A stretch of DNA of 64,000 nt from Staphylococcus petrasii (GCF_002902565.1 NZ_PPRC01000027.1:1-64000); one strand, 5' to 3'; positions 31,031 through 42,834 are shown, numbered from the stretch's first letter. Program-made: numbers and translations. Notes: generated from the sequence alone by a model not told the origin.

Positions 31031-32239
31031 ATGGCTCAAGATCGTAAAAAAGTACTTGTTTTAGGTGCTGGTTACGCAGGTTTACAAGCAGTAACTAAAT
31101 TACAAAAAGAACTTTCTGCTGATGAAGCGGATATCACTTTAATCAACAAAAATAAATATCACTATGAAGCAACTTGGTTACATGAAGCTTCAGCTGGTAC
31201 ATTAAATTATGAAGATTTAATCTACCCAATCGAAAGTGTTATTAAAGAAGATAAAGTTAAATTTATCAACGCTGAAGTAACTAAAATCGACCGTAATGCT
31301 AAAAAAGTAGAAACTAACCACGGTATCTACGATTACGATATTTTAGTAGTAGCTTTAGGTTTCGAAAGTGAAACATTTGGTATCGATGGTATGAAAGACC
31401 ACGCATTCCAAATTGAAAACATCGAAACAGCTCGTAGATTATCTCGTCACATTGAAGATAAATTTGCAAACTATGCAGCTTCAAAAGAAAAAGATGATAA
31501 AGATTTAGCTATCTTAGTTGGTGGTGCTGGTTTCACAGGTATCGAATTCTTAGGTGAATTAACTGATAGAATTCCAGAATTATGTAACAAATATGGCGTA
31601 GACCAAAATAAAGTAAGAATTACTTGTGTTGAAGCTGCTCCAAAAATGTTACCAATGTTCTCTGATGAATTAGTAAACTACGCTGTAAACTACTTAGAAG
31701 ATCGTGGCGTTGAATTCAAAATTGCTACTCCAATCGTTGCTTGTAACGAAAAAGGTTTCGTAGTTAAAGTTAACGACCAAGAACAACAATTAGAAGCTGG
31801 TACTGCTGTATGGGCTGCTGGTGTTCGTGGTAGCAAATTAATGGAAGAATCATTCGAAGGCGTTAAACGTGGCCGTATCATCAATAAACAAGATTTAACA
31901 ATCGAAGGTCATGACGATATCTTCGTAATTGGTGACTGTTCTGCATTCATCCCAGCTGGTGAAGAACGTCCATTACCAACTACAGCTCAAATCGCTATGC
32001 AACAAGGTGAACACGTTGCTAAAAACATTAAAAATATCTTAAACGGCGAAGCTACAACTGACTTTGAATATGTAGACCGCGGTACTGTATGTTCATTAGG
32101 TTCTCATGACGGTGTAGGTATTGTTTACGGCAGAGACATTGCTGGTAAAAAAGCTGCATTCATGAAAAAAGTTATTGATACTCGTGCAGTATTCAAAATC
32201 GGTGGCGTAGGCTTAGCATTCAAAAAAGGTAAATTCTAA
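31031..32239 (+). CDS. ndh: Type II NADH dehydrogenase
   Basis: Ndh (402 aa) is the single-subunit NADH:menaquinone oxidoreductase on the inner face of the membrane and the main entry of NADH electrons, as Staphylococcus lacks complex I. FAD motif: [14 protein letters not shown] (about 9-22). NADH Rossmann motif: [18 protein letters not shown]. Second FAD block: [12 protein letters not shown]. The quinone-site block [13 protein letters not shown] and an amphipathic C terminus follow. Codon use suggests high expression. The gene has a long structured leader upstream. Confidence 0.95.
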   Translation: MAQDRKKVLVLGAGYAGLQAVTKLQKELSADEADITLINKNKYHYEATWLHEASAGTLNYEDLIYPIESVIKEDKVKFINAEVTKIDRNAKKVETNHGIYDYDILVVALGFESETFGIDGMKDHAFQIENIETARRLSRHIEDKFANYAASKEKDDKDLAILVGGAGFTGIEFLGELTDRIPELCNKYGVDQNKVRITCVEAAPKMLPMFSDELVNYAVNYLEDRGVEFKIATPIVACNEKGFVVKVNDQEQQLEAGTAVWAAGVRGSKLMEESFEGVKRGRIINKQDLTIEGHDDIFVIGDCSAFIPAGEERPLPTTAQIAMQQGEHVAKNIKNILNGEATTDFEYVDRGTVCSLGSHDGVGIVYGRDIAGKKAAFMKKVIDTRAVFKIGGVGLAFKKGKF

Positions 32240-32267
32240 GTTGTCATTATAAAAGTATAATATGAAG

Positions 32268-32296
32268 CCTCTTGCTACTCAGCAAGAGGTTTTTTT
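32268..32296 (+). terminator. Terminator of ndh
   Basis: CCTCTTGCT (32268-32276) and AGCAAGAGG (32281-32289) form a perfect 9-bp stem with a tetraloop, then TTTTTTT. Confidence 0.92.
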
Positions 32297-32323
32297 AAAC
32301 ACTTATAAAGGAGTGGATAGTAA

Positions 32324-33799
32324 ATGGTCAATTTCACTAATAACAACAATAGTACAGCACAGGAAGAAGTCCTTATCTTAGGTTTGCCTGACCATATTAA
32401 CCAACTAGGTACGGTTAATTATAATAATGAAGATTTAACGCAACGTATTGATACATATCGTCATCATCATCTGGTTCACAGTACTTTAGGTAAAATTTCT
32501 TCAACGCTTTTATCGCTTGAAAATGAATCTAAACGTTTAATAACAGTTGGGTTAGGTAATTTAAAATCGCTCAATTATGCAGAATTATTGAAAGCGTTCG
32601 GTCATTTGTTTCAATTTTTAAAAGAAGAGGGAATTACTAACGCAGATGTACTCTTTGAGACGTTCATTTCAAAAGAGGTGGCGCAAAAGAAAGTGGCGGA
32701 AGTCTTTGGCTTACAAAGTGAACAAGCCATTTATGTATTTGATAATTATAAATCTAATAAATCTGCGCCTTATCAACTAGATTTAAATATAATCTCAGAA
32801 AATGAAAATTTAGTCTCAGAAATTGAAAAGGGTGTAATAGTAGGTCAATCTATTAATCTAGCTCGTGATTTCAGTAATATGCCTCCAAATATTTTAACGC
32901 CATCATATTTTGCAGAACAAATTGAAGATCACTTTGCAGAAACTAAAGTTGATATAGATATTAAAGATGGTGAAACGTTATTAGCGGAGGGCTTTGGCTT
33001 AATTCACGCAGTAGGAAAAGGCTCTGAGAACCAACCAAGAGTTATTACTTTAACGTATAACGGTGCTCAAAGCGATGAACCTCCTGTAGCACTAGTCGGA
33101 AAAGGTATTACTTACGATTCAGGTGGTTACAGTATTAAATCTAAAATGGGTATGCAAACGATGAAATTCGATATGTGTGGCGCAGCGAATGTCGTAGGAA
33201 TGATTGAGGCAGCGTCACGACTTAAGCTTCCAATCAATATCGTTGGCGTGATTGCATCTGCTGAAAATATGATTAATCATAACGCAATGAAACCGGATGA
33301 TGTGTTTACAGCACTTAGTGGAGAAACGGTTGAAATGTTAAATAGTGATGCGGAAGGTCGTTTAGTTTTAGGAGATGCGGTTTTCTATGCAAATCAATTC
33401 AAACCAAGCATTATTTTAGATTTTGCTACATTGACAGGTGCTGCAGTGGCTGCATTAGGAGAAGATAAAGCAGCATTATTTAGTTCGAACGCAGATAAGG
33501 ACATTCAAGATATTTTAGCGAGTGCTAAAGCAGTAGATGAGTTTGCTTTTGAATTACCAATCACTAGTACCGAACAACGCTTAATTCGTAACTCTGATGT
33601 GGCAGATTTAGTTAACCATACGAATGGTCAAGGAAAAGCGTTATTTGCTGCAACCTTTGTAACACACTTTAGTGGCGAAACACCACATATTCATTTTGAT
33701 ATTGCAGGCCCAGCTACGACAAACGTAAAAAGTTATAGAGGACCTAAGGGACCAACTGGCAGTATGATAACTACAGTAGTCAATTGGTTACGTCAATAA
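32324..33799 (+). CDS. pepA: Leucyl aminopeptidase family M17 metallopeptidase
   Basis: A 491-aa cytosolic M17 aminopeptidase that trims N-terminal residues from peptides and uses two metal ions. Metal and catalytic blocks are present: [14 protein letters not shown] (Lys, Asp), [10 protein letters not shown] (Asp) and [14 protein letters not shown] (Asp, Glu, Arg). The signature usually reads NTDAEGRL; Ser replaces Thr here, a mild change. The N-terminal domain (about 1-170) is divergent, as in the family. The ribosome site is AAAGGAGTG. Confidence 0.9.
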   Translation: MVNFTNNNNSTAQEEVLILGLPDHINQLGTVNYNNEDLTQRIDTYRHHHLVHSTLGKISSTLLSLENESKRLITVGLGNLKSLNYAELLKAFGHLFQFLKEEGITNADVLFETFISKEVAQKKVAEVFGLQSEQAIYVFDNYKSNKSAPYQLDLNIISENENLVSEIEKGVIVGQSINLARDFSNMPPNILTPSYFAEQIEDHFAETKVDIDIKDGETLLAEGFGLIHAVGKGSENQPRVITLTYNGAQSDEPPVALVGKGITYDSGGYSIKSKMGMQTMKFDMCGAANVVGMIEAASRLKLPINIVGVIASAENMINHNAMKPDDVFTALSGETVEMLNSDAEGRLVLGDAVFYANQFKPSIILDFATLTGAAVAALGEDKAALFSSNADKDIQDILASAKAVDEFAFELPITSTEQRLIRNSDVADLVNHTNGQGKALFAATFVTHFSGETPHIHFDIAGPATTNVKSYRGPKGPTGSMITTVVNWLRQ

Positions 33800-33837
33800 A
33801 GACTCGTTTGATCAAGAATAAATCAAATGCGTACTAC

Positions 33838-33882
33838 AAAGAACTAGAGCTAACTTTAAATAGCTTTGGTTCTTTATTTTTT
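33838..33882 (+). terminator. Terminator of the aminopeptidase gene
   Basis: AAAGAACTAGAGCT (33838-33851) pairs imperfectly with AGCTTTGGTTCTTT (33862-33875), then a T-rich tract. Confidence 0.65.
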
Positions 33883-33991
33883 AAAGGAAAATATTTAAAA
33901 CGCATATATTGACAATAATTAGACGACTTGATATGATTAGTCACATAATATTTCGCTTTAGTTCGGTAGAGTGTTAAAGGATGTGAAAGAT

Positions 33992-35311
33992 ATGATAAAT
34001 GCAGTTGTGATTGCTGTCATTTTAATGATTATCTTATGCCTGTGTAGACTTAATGTTGTCATAAGTTTATTTATAAGCTCGCTAGTAGGTGGGTTGATTT
34101 CAGGTATGAGTTTAAATAAAGTGATTAGCGTTTTTGGTAAGAATATCGTGGATGGTTCTGAAGTAGCTTTAAGCTATGCTTTATTAGGTGGTTTCGCAGC
34201 ACTTATCTCGTATAGTGGGATAACTGATTATCTCGTTAATAAAATCATACGTGCGATTCACACTGAGAATAGTCGACTTTCTAGAGTTAAAGTCAAAGTC
34301 ATCATTATCGTTGCACTTCTCGCAATGAGTATTATGAGTCAGAACTTAATTCCAGTACATATTGCTTTTATTCCTATTGTGATTCCGCCACTTATCAGTC
34401 TATTTAATGATTTGAAAATTGATAGACGATTAATTGGCTTGGTAATAGGATTCGGATTATGTTGGCCTTACGTTTTATTACCTTATGGGTTCGGTCAAAT
34501 TTTCCACCAAATTATTCAAAGCGGCTTCCAAAAAGCACATCACCCTATCGAATTTAATATGATTTGGAAAGCGATGCTCATTCCATCTATGGGTTATATC
34601 GTAGGTTTAATCTTAGGTATGATTGTTTATCGTAAACCTCGTGATTATAAGACAGAAACTTATGTTGAAAATGAGGATACAGTAACTGAAGTGAGAACAT
34701 ATGTGTTAGTAGTAACAGTAGTTGCAATTTTAGCTACTTTCTTAGTACAAACATTTACAGATTCAATGATATTTGGTGCATTAGCAGGGGTACTTGTCTT
34801 CTTTATCTCTGGCGTGTATAAATGGAATGAATTAGATAGCCAGTTTGTTGAAGGTATTAAGATTATGTCATTTATCGGTGTCGTAATTCTTTCAGCCAAT
34901 GGTTTCGCCGGTGTAATGAATGCTACTGGTGATATTCAAAAATTAGTCAGTAGCTTAACGGAAATTACGAGTGGACATAAATTAATTAGTATCATTGCGA
35001 TGTATATTATTGGTTTAATTGTGACATTAGGAATCGGTTCATCATTTGCGACTATACCAATTATTGCGACATTATTTATTCCATTAGGTGCTTCACTTGG
35101 TTTAGATAGTATGGCATTAATTGCACTAGTAGGTACAGCCAGTGCACTAGGTGATTCTGGTTCACCAGCAAGTGATTCGACATTAGGACCAACTGCAGGG
35201 TTAGCGGTAGATGGTCAGCATGATCACATACGAGATACATGTATTCCGAACTTCATTTTCTACAATGTACCTTTAATGATTTTTGGTACAATTGCAGCTA
35301 TGGTATTATAG
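33992..35311 (+). CDS. Na+/H+ antiporter family protein (YuiF-like)
   Basis: A 439-aa polytopic transporter with about eleven to twelve membrane segments. The N-terminal half has LVGGLISGMSLNKVISVFGKN. The C-terminal half contains the family motif SALGDSGSPASDSTLGPTAG near the end, followed by HDHIRDTCIPNFI. It belongs to the Na+/H+ antiporter family related to NhaC and YuiF; the ion or amino-acid substrate is not proven. ATG 33992, about 9 nt after AAAGGATG, is preferred to the in-frame GTG 33971. Confidence 0.85.
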   Translation: MINAVVIAVILMIILCLCRLNVVISLFISSLVGGLISGMSLNKVISVFGKNIVDGSEVALSYALLGGFAALISYSGITDYLVNKIIRAIHTENSRLSRVKVKVIIIVALLAMSIMSQNLIPVHIAFIPIVIPPLISLFNDLKIDRRLIGLVIGFGLCWPYVLLPYGFGQIFHQIIQSGFQKAHHPIEFNMIWKAMLIPSMGYIVGLILGMIVYRKPRDYKTETYVENEDTVTEVRTYVLVVTVVAILATFLVQTFTDSMIFGALAGVLVFFISGVYKWNELDSQFVEGIKIMSFIGVVILSANGFAGVMNATGDIQKLVSSLTEITSGHKLISIIAMYIIGLIVTLGIGSSFATIPIIATLFIPLGASLGLDSMALIALVGTASALGDSGSPASDSTLGPTAGLAVDGQHDHIRDTCIPNFIFYNVPLMIFGTIAAMVL

Positions 35312-35331
35312 GTGTAAATGAGGTGAAATAG

Positions 35332-35712
35332 GTGACCAATTTATTAGAAACCTTTGAAATGAAGATTGAAGAAACAACTAACGGCAAAGTTGTAATCTCT
35401 ATGCCTGTCACAGATAAGGTGAAGCAACCATTCGGTTATTTGCATGGGGGCGCGACGATTGCACTAGGTGAAACAGCATGTTCCATCGGTGCAGCAAATT
35501 TAGTTGATACCAATCACTATATCCCATTAGGCTTAGAAATGAATGCGAATCATATTCGTTCTGTAAAAGAAGGACGCGTGACAGCAACGGCTACAATTAT
35601 TCATCAAGGTAGTACAACCCAAGTTTGGAATATTGAAATTAAAAGTGACGATGACCAATTGATTAGTATAATGAGAGGAACAATTGGCATTAAACCTTTA
35701 AAACATAAATAA
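35332..35712 (+). CDS. PaaI-like hotdog-fold thioesterase
   Basis: A 126-aa single hotdog domain hydrolysing an acyl-CoA or aryl-CoA thioester. The catalytic block is GYLHGGATIALGETACS with the acidic residue in the central helix, and IPLGLEMNANHIRSVKEG matches the PaaI/MenI subfamily. The order and length fit a 1,4-dihydroxy-2-naphthoyl-CoA-type thioesterase, but the substrate cannot be set by eye. GTG 35332 follows GAGGTG. It lies 20 nt after the antiporter and is probably cotranscribed with it. Confidence 0.86.
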   Translation: MTNLLETFEMKIEETTNGKVVISMPVTDKVKQPFGYLHGGATIALGETACSIGAANLVDTNHYIPLGLEMNANHIRSVKEGRVTATATIIHQGSTTQVWNIEIKSDDDQLISIMRGTIGIKPLKHK

Positions 35713-35721
35713 TACGAAATA

Positions 35722-35757
35722 ACAAAAGTGGTCTTTTTTAAAGGCCACTTTTGTCTT
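35722..35757. terminator. Convergent terminator
   Basis: ACAAAAGTGG and CCACTTTTGT (35722-35754) form a 10-bp stem around TCTTTTTTAAAGG, with a T-rich end, between two convergent genes. Confidence 0.85.
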
Positions 35758-36919
35758 ATGCAAATTTATTTTTAGAATAATTTAATTTTTGAAAAGCGTT
35801 GTGAATACGTTGAGCTGCTTCTCTGCCACCCATAATATTTCTCGCAAATGGTCCTAATTCTAAATCGGCCAAACCTCCAGCTACAAATAGTTGAGGTAAC
35901 CATTCTAAGTCAGAAGTTATATCGGGTAAACCACATTGTGTAAGGGGTGCTTGTTCATGTTGAATTAGAGATTGAACCATATTTTGTTTCATTAATGTAG
36001 CTTCGAAACCTGTGGCTAATAGAATGAAATCATAAGGTGTTGCCGATGTTTCTGTAATAATTTGATGGTTTTCAAGTTTTAAAATTTTATCGTGATGGAT
36101 GATTAAACGTCCGTTTTGAACATGCTTTTTCAAACGTAAATATAATTCTTGAGGCATTGAACCTTTGTGGCGCGCCTCAGTAATAATTTCCATTCGTTTT
36201 TCAGAGGAGGTTATTTCCAAGAATGGCCCCATATTTTTTGGCCCTAACCATGCAGGATCTGCATCAAAGTGTTGAATATCAATGTCTTTATTCATCCACA
36301 GATGAACAGTTTTATCAGGTGATTGGTTCAATAATTTAAGCGTTAAATGCGCTGCTGAAATACCACTTCCAACGACATGTGAACTTTTCTCATACATAGT
36401 TGGATTAAATTCTTTTTTGAAAATGTGGCAAACATTGCTTTCATTTTCAAAAAGAGAAGGAATATAAGGTTGGTGATTACAACCTTGAGCCAAAACTACA
36501 CAATCTGTATGTAAAACTTGAGCATTAGATAAATAAATTCTCCATTGTGAACCAGTGCGTCTAATCTGATTCACGTAGCCTTGAAGATGGCTATCATTTA
36601 AATGATAGCGATGCACTAGTTCATGAACATGATGCATAAACATATCTGTTTGAGGGCGTTGATAGCGTCCATAAGTCGCATTCGTATATTGTTGAAACTT
36701 CGCAAATTGCTTTAGATGAAATGGATTGGGATGAATATGATGGACGATAGGTGAGCGTAAAAAGGGCATACTTATTCTATGAGTGAAGTCGTTAAACTGT
36801 TCACATAAAGATGAATAGGGATCAATAATTGTTAAGTTATCAATCGAAAGACCTGCTTCACGTAATTTAATTGCGATAGTTGTACCTTGAATGCCACCGC
36901 CGATAATAGTCCAATGCAT
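35756..36919 (-). CDS. FAD/NAD(P)-binding oxidoreductase
   Basis: A 387-aa flavoprotein of the FAD/NAD(P)-binding family that includes siderophore N-monooxygenases. The N-terminal FAD motif is WTIIGGGIQGTTIAIKLRE, the central NAD(P) block SSHVVGSGISAAHLTLKLL, and the ATGF block LLATGFEATLMK. The C-terminal LFVAGGLADLELGPFARN is typical. The protein is His-rich. No siderophore genes are near, so calling it a lysine/ornithine hydroxylase would be unsafe. It is a lone minus-strand gene with a weak ribosome site (AAAGAAAG). Confidence 0.8.
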   Translation of the reverse strand: MHWTIIGGGIQGTTIAIKLREAGLSIDNLTIIDPYSSLCEQFNDFTHRISMPFLRSPIVHHIHPNPFHLKQFAKFQQYTNATYGRYQRPQTDMFMHHVHELVHRYHLNDSHLQGYVNQIRRTGSQWRIYLSNAQVLHTDCVVLAQGCNHQPYIPSLFENESNVCHIFKKEFNPTMYEKSSHVVGSGISAAHLTLKLLNQSPDKTVHLWMNKDIDIQHFDADPAWLGPKNMGPFLEITSSEKRMEIITEARHKGSMPQELYLRLKKHVQNGRLIIHHDKILKLENHQIITETSATPYDFILLATGFEATLMKQNMVQSLIQHEQAPLTQCGLPDITSDLEWLPQLFVAGGLADLELGPFARNIMGGREAAQRIHNAFQKLNYSKNKFA

Positions 36920-36997
36920 AAGAACACTTCTTTCTTTATAAAACGTAATAATTACGATTTATAATAGCATACATAATTTTAGAAGACAATAACTAAA

Positions 36998-37034
36998 AAA
37001 GCTCTAGTCGAAAAAACATTCGACTAGAGCTTTA
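36998..37034 (-). terminator. Terminator of the mnh operon
   Basis: AGCTCTAGTCG (37000-37010) and CGACTAGAGCT (37021-37031) form a perfect stem. On the minus strand it is followed by TTTTTTAG and lies just after mnhG. Confidence 0.92.
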
Positions 37035-37042
37035 GTGTTATA

Positions 37043-37399
37043 TTATATTTTCTTGTCTTTAAATTCATCTTTGAGATCGTCAATTTTAGTATCTTTAGTA
37101 TAAGGTGTTTTATTATTATAAGCGGCTCTCATAATTAAATGACTTGAAAGAGGACCGGTAATAAAAATAAAGATAATACCAAAGATTAATTGCATGTTGA
37201 TATACTTTTCAGTACCAATAAAGTATAGGAAGGTACCAAATAGTAAGAACATAGCACCTAATGTTGCTGATTTACCTGCAGCATGTCCACGTGAATAAAT
37301 GTCTTTCAGACGTATCATACCAATAGCGGTAACAACACTGATTAATGCGCCAGCAATAACGAATAGAATAGATAAGCTAATCATGATGGTTGCTATCAT
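37043..37399 (-). CDS. mnhG: Na+/H+ antiporter subunit MnhG
   Basis: A 118-aa subunit with three membrane helices and a hydrophilic C-terminal tail ([15 protein letters not shown]). The conserved loop [21 protein letters not shown] is clear. It is the last gene of the Mrp-type mnhABCDEFG operon and starts 23 nt inside mnhF. A second in-frame ATG five codons on is an alternative start. Confidence 0.94.
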   Translation of the reverse strand: MIATIMISLSILFVIAGALISVVTAIGMIRLKDIYSRGHAAGKSATLGAMFLLFGTFLYFIGTEKYINMQLIFGIIFIFITGPLSSHLIMRAAYNNKTPYTKDTKIDDLKDEFKDKKI

Positions 37400-37667
37400 G
37401 TTCGATCACCTTACCTTTATCTATATATTTTGAAAATACTGCTGTACCTAAAAATGCTAAGATACCAATTAATAAAATGGCTACAAGTAAATATTGAGCG
37501 CCTATGAAGATACTGTATAACGCGACGCATGCCATTAATTGTAAACCTACGGCATCAAGCGCTAAAATTCTATCGGCTAAAGTAGGGCCTTTAATAATGC
37601 GAATAAACATAGCTAACATAGAAAGTACTACAATGATGAGTGCAATTAGCATAATGAGTTTTACCAT
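37377..37667 (-). CDS. mnhF: Na+/H+ antiporter subunit MnhF
   Basis: A 96-aa subunit with three membrane helices. The block [20 protein letters not shown] is diagnostic. The ATG shares one nucleotide with the mnhE stop (TAATG), and the end overlaps mnhG by 23 nt. Some homologues carry bile-salt or Na+ resistance functions. Confidence 0.94.
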   Translation of the reverse strand: MVKLIMLIALIIVVLSMLAMFIRIIKGPTLADRILALDAVGLQLMACVALYSIFIGAQYLLVAILLIGILAFLGTAVFSKYIDKGKVIEHDSNHHD

Positions 37668-38149
37668 TAGTCTTCGCCCACCTCTCTAACCACTTTTTCA
37701 AGTGATGATTTAATTCCTTCAACTTCTTCTTCCTTCGTACTAAAATCAATCGCGTGGATATAAATCTTAGTTCTATCATCACTAATACCTAATACGACTG
37801 TGCCTGGCGTAAGCGTGATTAAATTAGATAGTAGCACGATTTGCCAATCTGTCTTTAAATCTGTGTGATAAGTAAAAAAGCCAGGTTGATTTTGTAATTT
37901 AGGTCGTAATACAATCTTTAATACATCAATATTGGCTTTAATTAATTCTATAAGAAAGACAACAATAAGCTTGATGATTTTATAAACTCTTATTAAATAA
38001 AATTTGCCAGGTAACGCTTTATTAAATAAGTAAACAATTCCTAAACCGAGTAAGAAGCCTAGTAATAGATTATTTAATGTGTAACTTCCACTTAGAAATA
38101 ACCAAATGAATGCTAAAAGAAAATTTACGGTAATTTGAATGGCCATCAT
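37667..38149 (-). CDS. mnhE: Na+/H+ antiporter subunit MnhE
   Basis: A 160-aa subunit with two or three N-terminal helices and a soluble C-terminal domain. Conserved blocks are [11 protein letters not shown] and [18 protein letters not shown] followed by YIHAID. Its ATG overlaps the mnhD stop by 1 nt. Required for assembly of the complex in related systems. Confidence 0.94.
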   Translation of the reverse strand: MMAIQITVNFLLAFIWLFLSGSYTLNNLLLGFLLGLGIVYLFNKALPGKFYLIRVYKIIKLIVVFLIELIKANIDVLKIVLRPKLQNQPGFFTYHTDLKTDWQIVLLSNLITLTPGTVVLGISDDRTKIYIHAIDFSTKEEEVEGIKSSLEKVVREVGED

Positions 38150-39645
38150 TATCTACCTCCTAATACACTATGAATATAAACGCTAGGATCATAGAATGAT
38201 TTGGCTGCTTCTGATATTAATGGATATAAAAAGTCGGCAGATAAACCAAATAATACAGTGATAACGACGGCTATAATTGAAATAGTTGCCGGGTAGTTAA
38301 CATTTAATTTTTGATTTACATTATAACCTTTAGGTTCTCCGAAGAAGCCTTGTAAAAATATACGAATGACTGAATAAAGTACGACTAAACTTGATAATAA
38401 TACGATAATGCCGCTAACGTAGAATCCTTTTTCAAATGTAGCCTGCACAATATAATATTTTCCATAGAAACCGCTTAAAGGCGGAATACCTGCTAAGCTT
38501 AGAGCAGCAATAAAGAATGACCATCCAAGAACAGGATACGTTTTAATTAAACCACCAAACTCTTTTAAATTTGTTGTTTTAGTGATTTGATACATCACGC
38601 CAATTAGTAAAAATAAAGCAGTTTTTACTAACATATCGTGTAATGTGTAGTAAATTGCGCCAATAATCCCAGCTTGGTTCATCATTGCTACACCGACTAA
38701 AATAACGCCAACTGCAATCATAATATTATAGATAATAATTTTTTTAGTATCATAATATGCGATAGCGCCAACTGATCCAAAGATAATTGTTAGAAGCGCT
38801 AAAAACAGAATGGTGTAGTGTGAAAAGCTAATAGTATTTTGGAAAAATAAGCTTAGTGTTCTTGCAATGGCGTAGACACCGACTTTAGTTAATAAAGCAC
38901 CAAAGAAAGCGATAATCGCAAACGGTGGCGCATAGTATGAACCTGGTAGCCAGATATACATTGGAAATGCACCAGCTTTTGTTGCAAACACAAATATAAA
39001 TAAAATAAAGACAATACTTAAAAGACCGCTATGTGTATGATTAAGCTGAGCAAGCTTATCACTGATGTCTGCCATATTTAATGTGCCTACAACGGAATAT
39101 AAAATACCTACTGCAATAACAAAAAATGTTGATGTCACGATATTAACGAGTAAATATTTCACTGTTTCACGTAACTGTATTCTTGTACCACCTAATACAA
39201 GTAGGGCGTAAGAAGACATTAAGAAAACTTCGAAGAATACAAATAGGTTGAATATATCTCCGGTTGTAAAGGCACCAATAATACCAACTAGCATAAACAT
39301 TATTGAAAAATGAAAATAATAGCGTTCTCTATCTATGCCAGCTGTCGTTATTGAATAAGCAGTAATAAGAATTGTAATGATAATGCTCGTTACAATAAGC
39401 ATGGCACTAAATGAATCTAATAAGAAGATAATGCCATAAGGTGCTGGCCATGAACCTAATTCTACTTTAAGAGGTCCATGGTTAATGACACTGATTAGAT
39501 TAATGATTGCTACAGTTAAAGTTAAAGCTAAACCAATTAATGTGACATAACGTTTAGCTTGAATGCGTTCACCAAGAAAAATCAGTATAATCGCAGTGAT
39601 AATAGGTACAACTAATGTAAGGACTACTAAATTATTTACTATCAT
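38149..39645 (-). CDS. mnhD: Na+/H+ antiporter subunit MnhD
   Basis: A 498-aa membrane protein homologous to complex I subunits NuoM/N, with about fourteen helices. Landmarks are the discontinuous-helix loop [15 protein letters not shown], the lysine-bearing [22 protein letters not shown] and the acidic [10 protein letters not shown]. It is a proton-translocating core subunit. It starts 14 nt inside mnhC. Confidence 0.95.
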   Translation of the reverse strand: MIVNNLVVLTLVVPIITAIILIFLGERIQAKRYVTLIGLALTLTVAIINLISVINHGPLKVELGSWPAPYGIIFLLDSFSAMLIVTSIIITILITAYSITTAGIDRERYYFHFSIMFMLVGIIGAFTTGDIFNLFVFFEVFLMSSYALLVLGGTRIQLRETVKYLLVNIVTSTFFVIAVGILYSVVGTLNMADISDKLAQLNHTHSGLLSIVFILFIFVFATKAGAFPMYIWLPGSYYAPPFAIIAFFGALLTKVGVYAIARTLSLFFQNTISFSHYTILFLALLTIIFGSVGAIAYYDTKKIIIYNIMIAVGVILVGVAMMNQAGIIGAIYYTLHDMLVKTALFLLIGVMYQITKTTNLKEFGGLIKTYPVLGWSFFIAALSLAGIPPLSGFYGKYYIVQATFEKGFYVSGIIVLLSSLVVLYSVIRIFLQGFFGEPKGYNVNQKLNVNYPATISIIAVVITVLFGLSADFLYPLISEAAKSFYDPSVYIHSVLGGR

Positions 39646-39979
39646 CTTCAGGTACTCCTTTCATTAGTTCTACGTTGTCTGTACCTAATACTTTGTACGT
39701 TCTAAAGGCTAATACTAAGAAGAACGCGGTTGTCGCAAAAGCGATAACAATTGCTGTAAGTATTAGGGCGTGAGGGATAGGATCTACATATTGAGCAATA
39801 CCTTTTTCATAAATAGGCATTTCACCATGTTTTAATCCACCCATTGTAATTAAAAATAAATTTGATGCATGTGTGATTAATGTTGTCCCCATAACAATTC
39901 GTATCAAACTTTTAGATAAAACGAGATAGACACTAATTGCTGTGAGAATACCACATACAATAATCATGATAATTTCCAC
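39632..39979 (-). CDS. mnhC: Na+/H+ antiporter subunit MnhC
   Basis: A 115-aa NuoK-like subunit with three membrane helices. [19 protein letters not shown] is the typical block. The frame stays open to 40036, but the family start MEIIMIIV corresponds to GTG 39979, which shares one nucleotide with the mnhB stop. The longer form would add 19 unrelated hydrophilic residues. Confidence 0.93.
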   Translation of the reverse strand: MEIIMIIVCGILTAISVYLVLSKSLIRIVMGTTLITHASNLFLITMGGLKHGEMPIYEKGIAQYVDPIPHALILTAIVIAFATTAFFLVLAFRTYKVLGTDNVELMKGVPEDDSK

Positions 39980-40407
39980 TATTCGTTCTCTCCAATCGTT
40001 ATAATAATTGTCATGACTGTGCCGATTACTGCACACATTACGCCGAAGTCAAAGAACATTGGTGTGTTCATATGCACAGGTTGAAGTAGGGGTAACGGAA
40101 TGTTGAATTCTGTATGCGTGAAAAAGTTCTCTCCATAGAACCAACTTGCAATAGGTGTGCCTACACAAAACAACAGTCCGATACCTATTAATATTTTAAA
40201 ATCCCAAGGGAATACTTTGCGCATTGTTTTAATATCAAACGCAATCGCAATAATCGTTAAGGCACTTGAAAGTAATAATCCGCCGACGAAGCCACCACCT
40301 GGTGTATAGTGTCCTGCGAAGAATAAACTCATGCCGAATAAAACGATGAGGAAAGCGATAATGACAGCTGCGTACTGGAACATTAAATTATTTTTCTGTC
40401 TGTTCAT
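39979..40407 (-). CDS. mnhB: Na+/H+ antiporter subunit MnhB
   Basis: A 142-aa subunit with four helices. The family block [21 protein letters not shown] and the C-terminal [17 protein letters not shown] are present. It overlaps the mnhA end by 20 nt and touches mnhC, so its translation is coupled on both sides. Confidence 0.94.
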   Translation of the reverse strand: MNRQKNNLMFQYAAVIIAFLIVLFGMSLFFAGHYTPGGGFVGGLLLSSALTIIAIAFDIKTMRKVFPWDFKILIGIGLLFCVGTPIASWFYGENFFTHTEFNIPLPLLQPVHMNTPMFFDFGVMCAVIGTVMTIIITIGENE

Positions 40408-42799
40408 CGCGTTTCACCTCACTTGCTTTATGTTTACTGCGTAATTTGATCATGGTATAAACACCTAAACCAGCGATACCTAGTACCGAAGATTCGAATA
40501 ATGTATCCATACCACGGAAATCAACTAGGATGACGTTAACCATATTCTTACCATGTGCTAAATCATAAACATGTGCTTTGTAGTACTCACCGATTGAAGT
40601 GAAATGGCGATTACCATATGCAATTAAACCTAATACAATCACGACTAAACCTACACCAATGGAAATAATAGCATTGGTTATTTTAAAAGAAGGTTTCTCG
40701 TTATAACGATTTAAATTAGGTAAGTGATAGAAACATAATAAGAATAAACCAGTAGAAATTGATTCTACGACAAATTGAGTTAACGCTAAATCTGGTGCTT
40801 TGAAAAAGACAAATAATACTGATACTGAATAGCCAACGACACCAAGCATGATAATACTGAATAAACGCGATGATGCGAATACTATCATGAATGATGCCAC
40901 TATTAAGATAAGAAGAATGACAATTTCATAAATATGAATGTTGTTAATATCTTTAAAGTTAAAGCTAAATGGCACGCTGAATAGCGTTACAATCGTCATT
41001 AAAATTAACATACCAAATATAATCACTAAACTATCTCTAACGTATCCATTTACATAACTATTTGTCATTTTCGCTGACGTTGTTGGTAACCATTTTCCAG
41101 TAGAATCGTACCAATGGTTAAATGTTAGTTTCGTTGGCTGAGCTTGTAATAATCGAATCCAATAGCCAAATGTAAGTAATAGTAATATCCCTACAATCCA
41201 AATAGTTAATGTTGAAATGAAGGCAGGGGTAATACCATGGAACATATGGAACTCAGCGTGTGTAGTTGATAAGTTACTAATCGCTAATGTAGCTGGTTCA
41301 ATAATAGTTTGCGTTAATAGACCAGGCGCAAAGCCAAAGACAATTACTAAAATAGCTAAAATGCTTGGAGAAATTAACATTAAGATTGAAACTTCATGTG
41401 CCTTCTTAGGTAATGCATTCGGTTTGTGCTGACCGAAAAATATATGTAAGACGAATTTAATCGAATACACGAAAGTGAAAATACTACCTACAATAGCTAA
41501 AATCGGGAAGATTATCCCTAATGAATTAAGGCTAAAAATGTGCGCATGAGAAACTTCAATCATTGCTTCTAAAAATTTCTCTTTAGATAAGAACCCGTTG
41601 AACGGCGGAACACCGGCCATACTTAAGGCTGTGATGACTGTAATCGTAAATGAAATAGGCATAATTGTAAGTAAACCGCCTAATTTCTTCACATCACGTG
41701 TGCCTGTCGCATGATCAACGGCACCAGTAACCATGAATAATGCACCTTTAAATGTAGCATGGTTAATTAAGTGAAATACTGCAGCAGTGAATGCAGCAAC
41801 GTAAAGTTGACTTTGACTACCTTCAAAATGATAGCTCACCGCTCCAATACCTAACATAGACATAATCATGCCAAGTTGAGAAACGGTAGAGAAAGCCAAG
41901 ATGCCTTTAAGATCTTGTTGTTTCGTTGCATTTAATGAAGCCCAGAATAACGTGATAAGCCCGACTAATGTAATAGTCCATATCCAACCTTGTGAAATGG
42001 CAAATAGTGGGGTAACACGTGCTACTAAATATAATCCAGCTTTTACCATTGTTGCTGAGTGCAAGTAGGCACTGACTGGTGTTGGTGCTTCCATTGCATC
42101 GGGTAGCCAAATATAAAATGGTACTTGTGCAGATTTAGTAAATGCACCTAGCATGATTAAAATCATTGCTAAAGTGAATATTGGACTGTGCTGTATTTCG
42201 AACGCATGTTCAAGTAAATGATGGAGGCTTAAAGAATTTCCGGCTACAGAAATAAGGATGAAGCCGCCAAGTAAACTTAATCCTCCAAATACGGTAATGA
42301 TAAGTGATTTCTGAGCGCCGTAGATAGAGGCTTGTTTCTCTCTCCAAAATGAGATGAGTAAGAAACTTGAAAATGATGTTAACTCCCAAAATAGATATAA
42401 AATAATTAAGTTATCTGAGAGTACAACTCCCAACATTGCACCCATGAATAGTAATAAATAACAGTAAAAATTCCCGAGTTGTTCGGATTTACTAAGGTAG
42501 CCGATAGAATATAGTACGACTAAACTACCGATACCTGTAATGAGTAAACTAAACAATATACTTAAGCCATCTAGATATAAATCAAAGTTCATACCGATAT
42601 GTGGCATCCAATTTAATGTATTTATTACTGTATTACCTGACTGAGTAGTCGATATAAGAGATAAGAAATAAATAAATAAGACAACAGGAATAGGTAATAC
42701 AAACCAACCTAAATGAATCTTCTTAGAGAATCGATAAAGGATTGGAATAATGAGTGCAAATATTAACGGTAAAATGACCGCAATATGTAACAAACTCAC
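40388..42799 (-). CDS. mnhA: Na+/H+ antiporter subunit MnhA
   Basis: The largest Mnh subunit (803 aa, about twenty membrane helices), homologous to NuoL with a MbhD/E-like C-terminal extension. The proton-channel Lys/Glu blocks [19 protein letters not shown] and [20 protein letters not shown] are clear, as is [20 protein letters not shown]. The C-terminal part (about 640-800) ends in [21 protein letters not shown]. Mnh exchanges Na+ for H+ and is the main sodium/alkali antiporter of staphylococci. It is first in the operon, with AAAGGAGGAAAA before its ATG. Confidence 0.96.
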   Translation of the reverse strand: MSLLHIAVILPLIFALIIPILYRFSKKIHLGWFVLPIPVVLFIYFLSLISTTQSGNTVINTLNWMPHIGMNFDLYLDGLSILFSLLITGIGSLVVLYSIGYLSKSEQLGNFYCYLLLFMGAMLGVVLSDNLIILYLFWELTSFSSFLLISFWREKQASIYGAQKSLIITVFGGLSLLGGFILISVAGNSLSLHHLLEHAFEIQHSPIFTLAMILIMLGAFTKSAQVPFYIWLPDAMEAPTPVSAYLHSATMVKAGLYLVARVTPLFAISQGWIWTITLVGLITLFWASLNATKQQDLKGILAFSTVSQLGMIMSMLGIGAVSYHFEGSQSQLYVAAFTAAVFHLINHATFKGALFMVTGAVDHATGTRDVKKLGGLLTIMPISFTITVITALSMAGVPPFNGFLSKEKFLEAMIEVSHAHIFSLNSLGIIFPILAIVGSIFTFVYSIKFVLHIFFGQHKPNALPKKAHEVSILMLISPSILAILVIVFGFAPGLLTQTIIEPATLAISNLSTTHAEFHMFHGITPAFISTLTIWIVGILLLLTFGYWIRLLQAQPTKLTFNHWYDSTGKWLPTTSAKMTNSYVNGYVRDSLVIIFGMLILMTIVTLFSVPFSFNFKDINNIHIYEIVILLILIVASFMIVFASSRLFSIIMLGVVGYSVSVLFVFFKAPDLALTQFVVESISTGLFLLCFYHLPNLNRYNEKPSFKITNAIISIGVGLVVIVLGLIAYGNRHFTSIGEYYKAHVYDLAHGKNMVNVILVDFRGMDTLFESSVLGIAGLGVYTMIKLRSKHKASEVKRDEQTEK

Positions 42800-42834
42800 T
42801 ATGTTTTCCTCCTTTAAAAATATTTATGGCATAC

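Noticed and set aside
32324-33799. NSDAEGR in place of NTDAEGR in the M17 aminopeptidase as loss of function
   Set aside because: The Asp, Glu and Arg of the signature and the other metal ligands are intact; Ser for Thr is conservative, so activity is expected.
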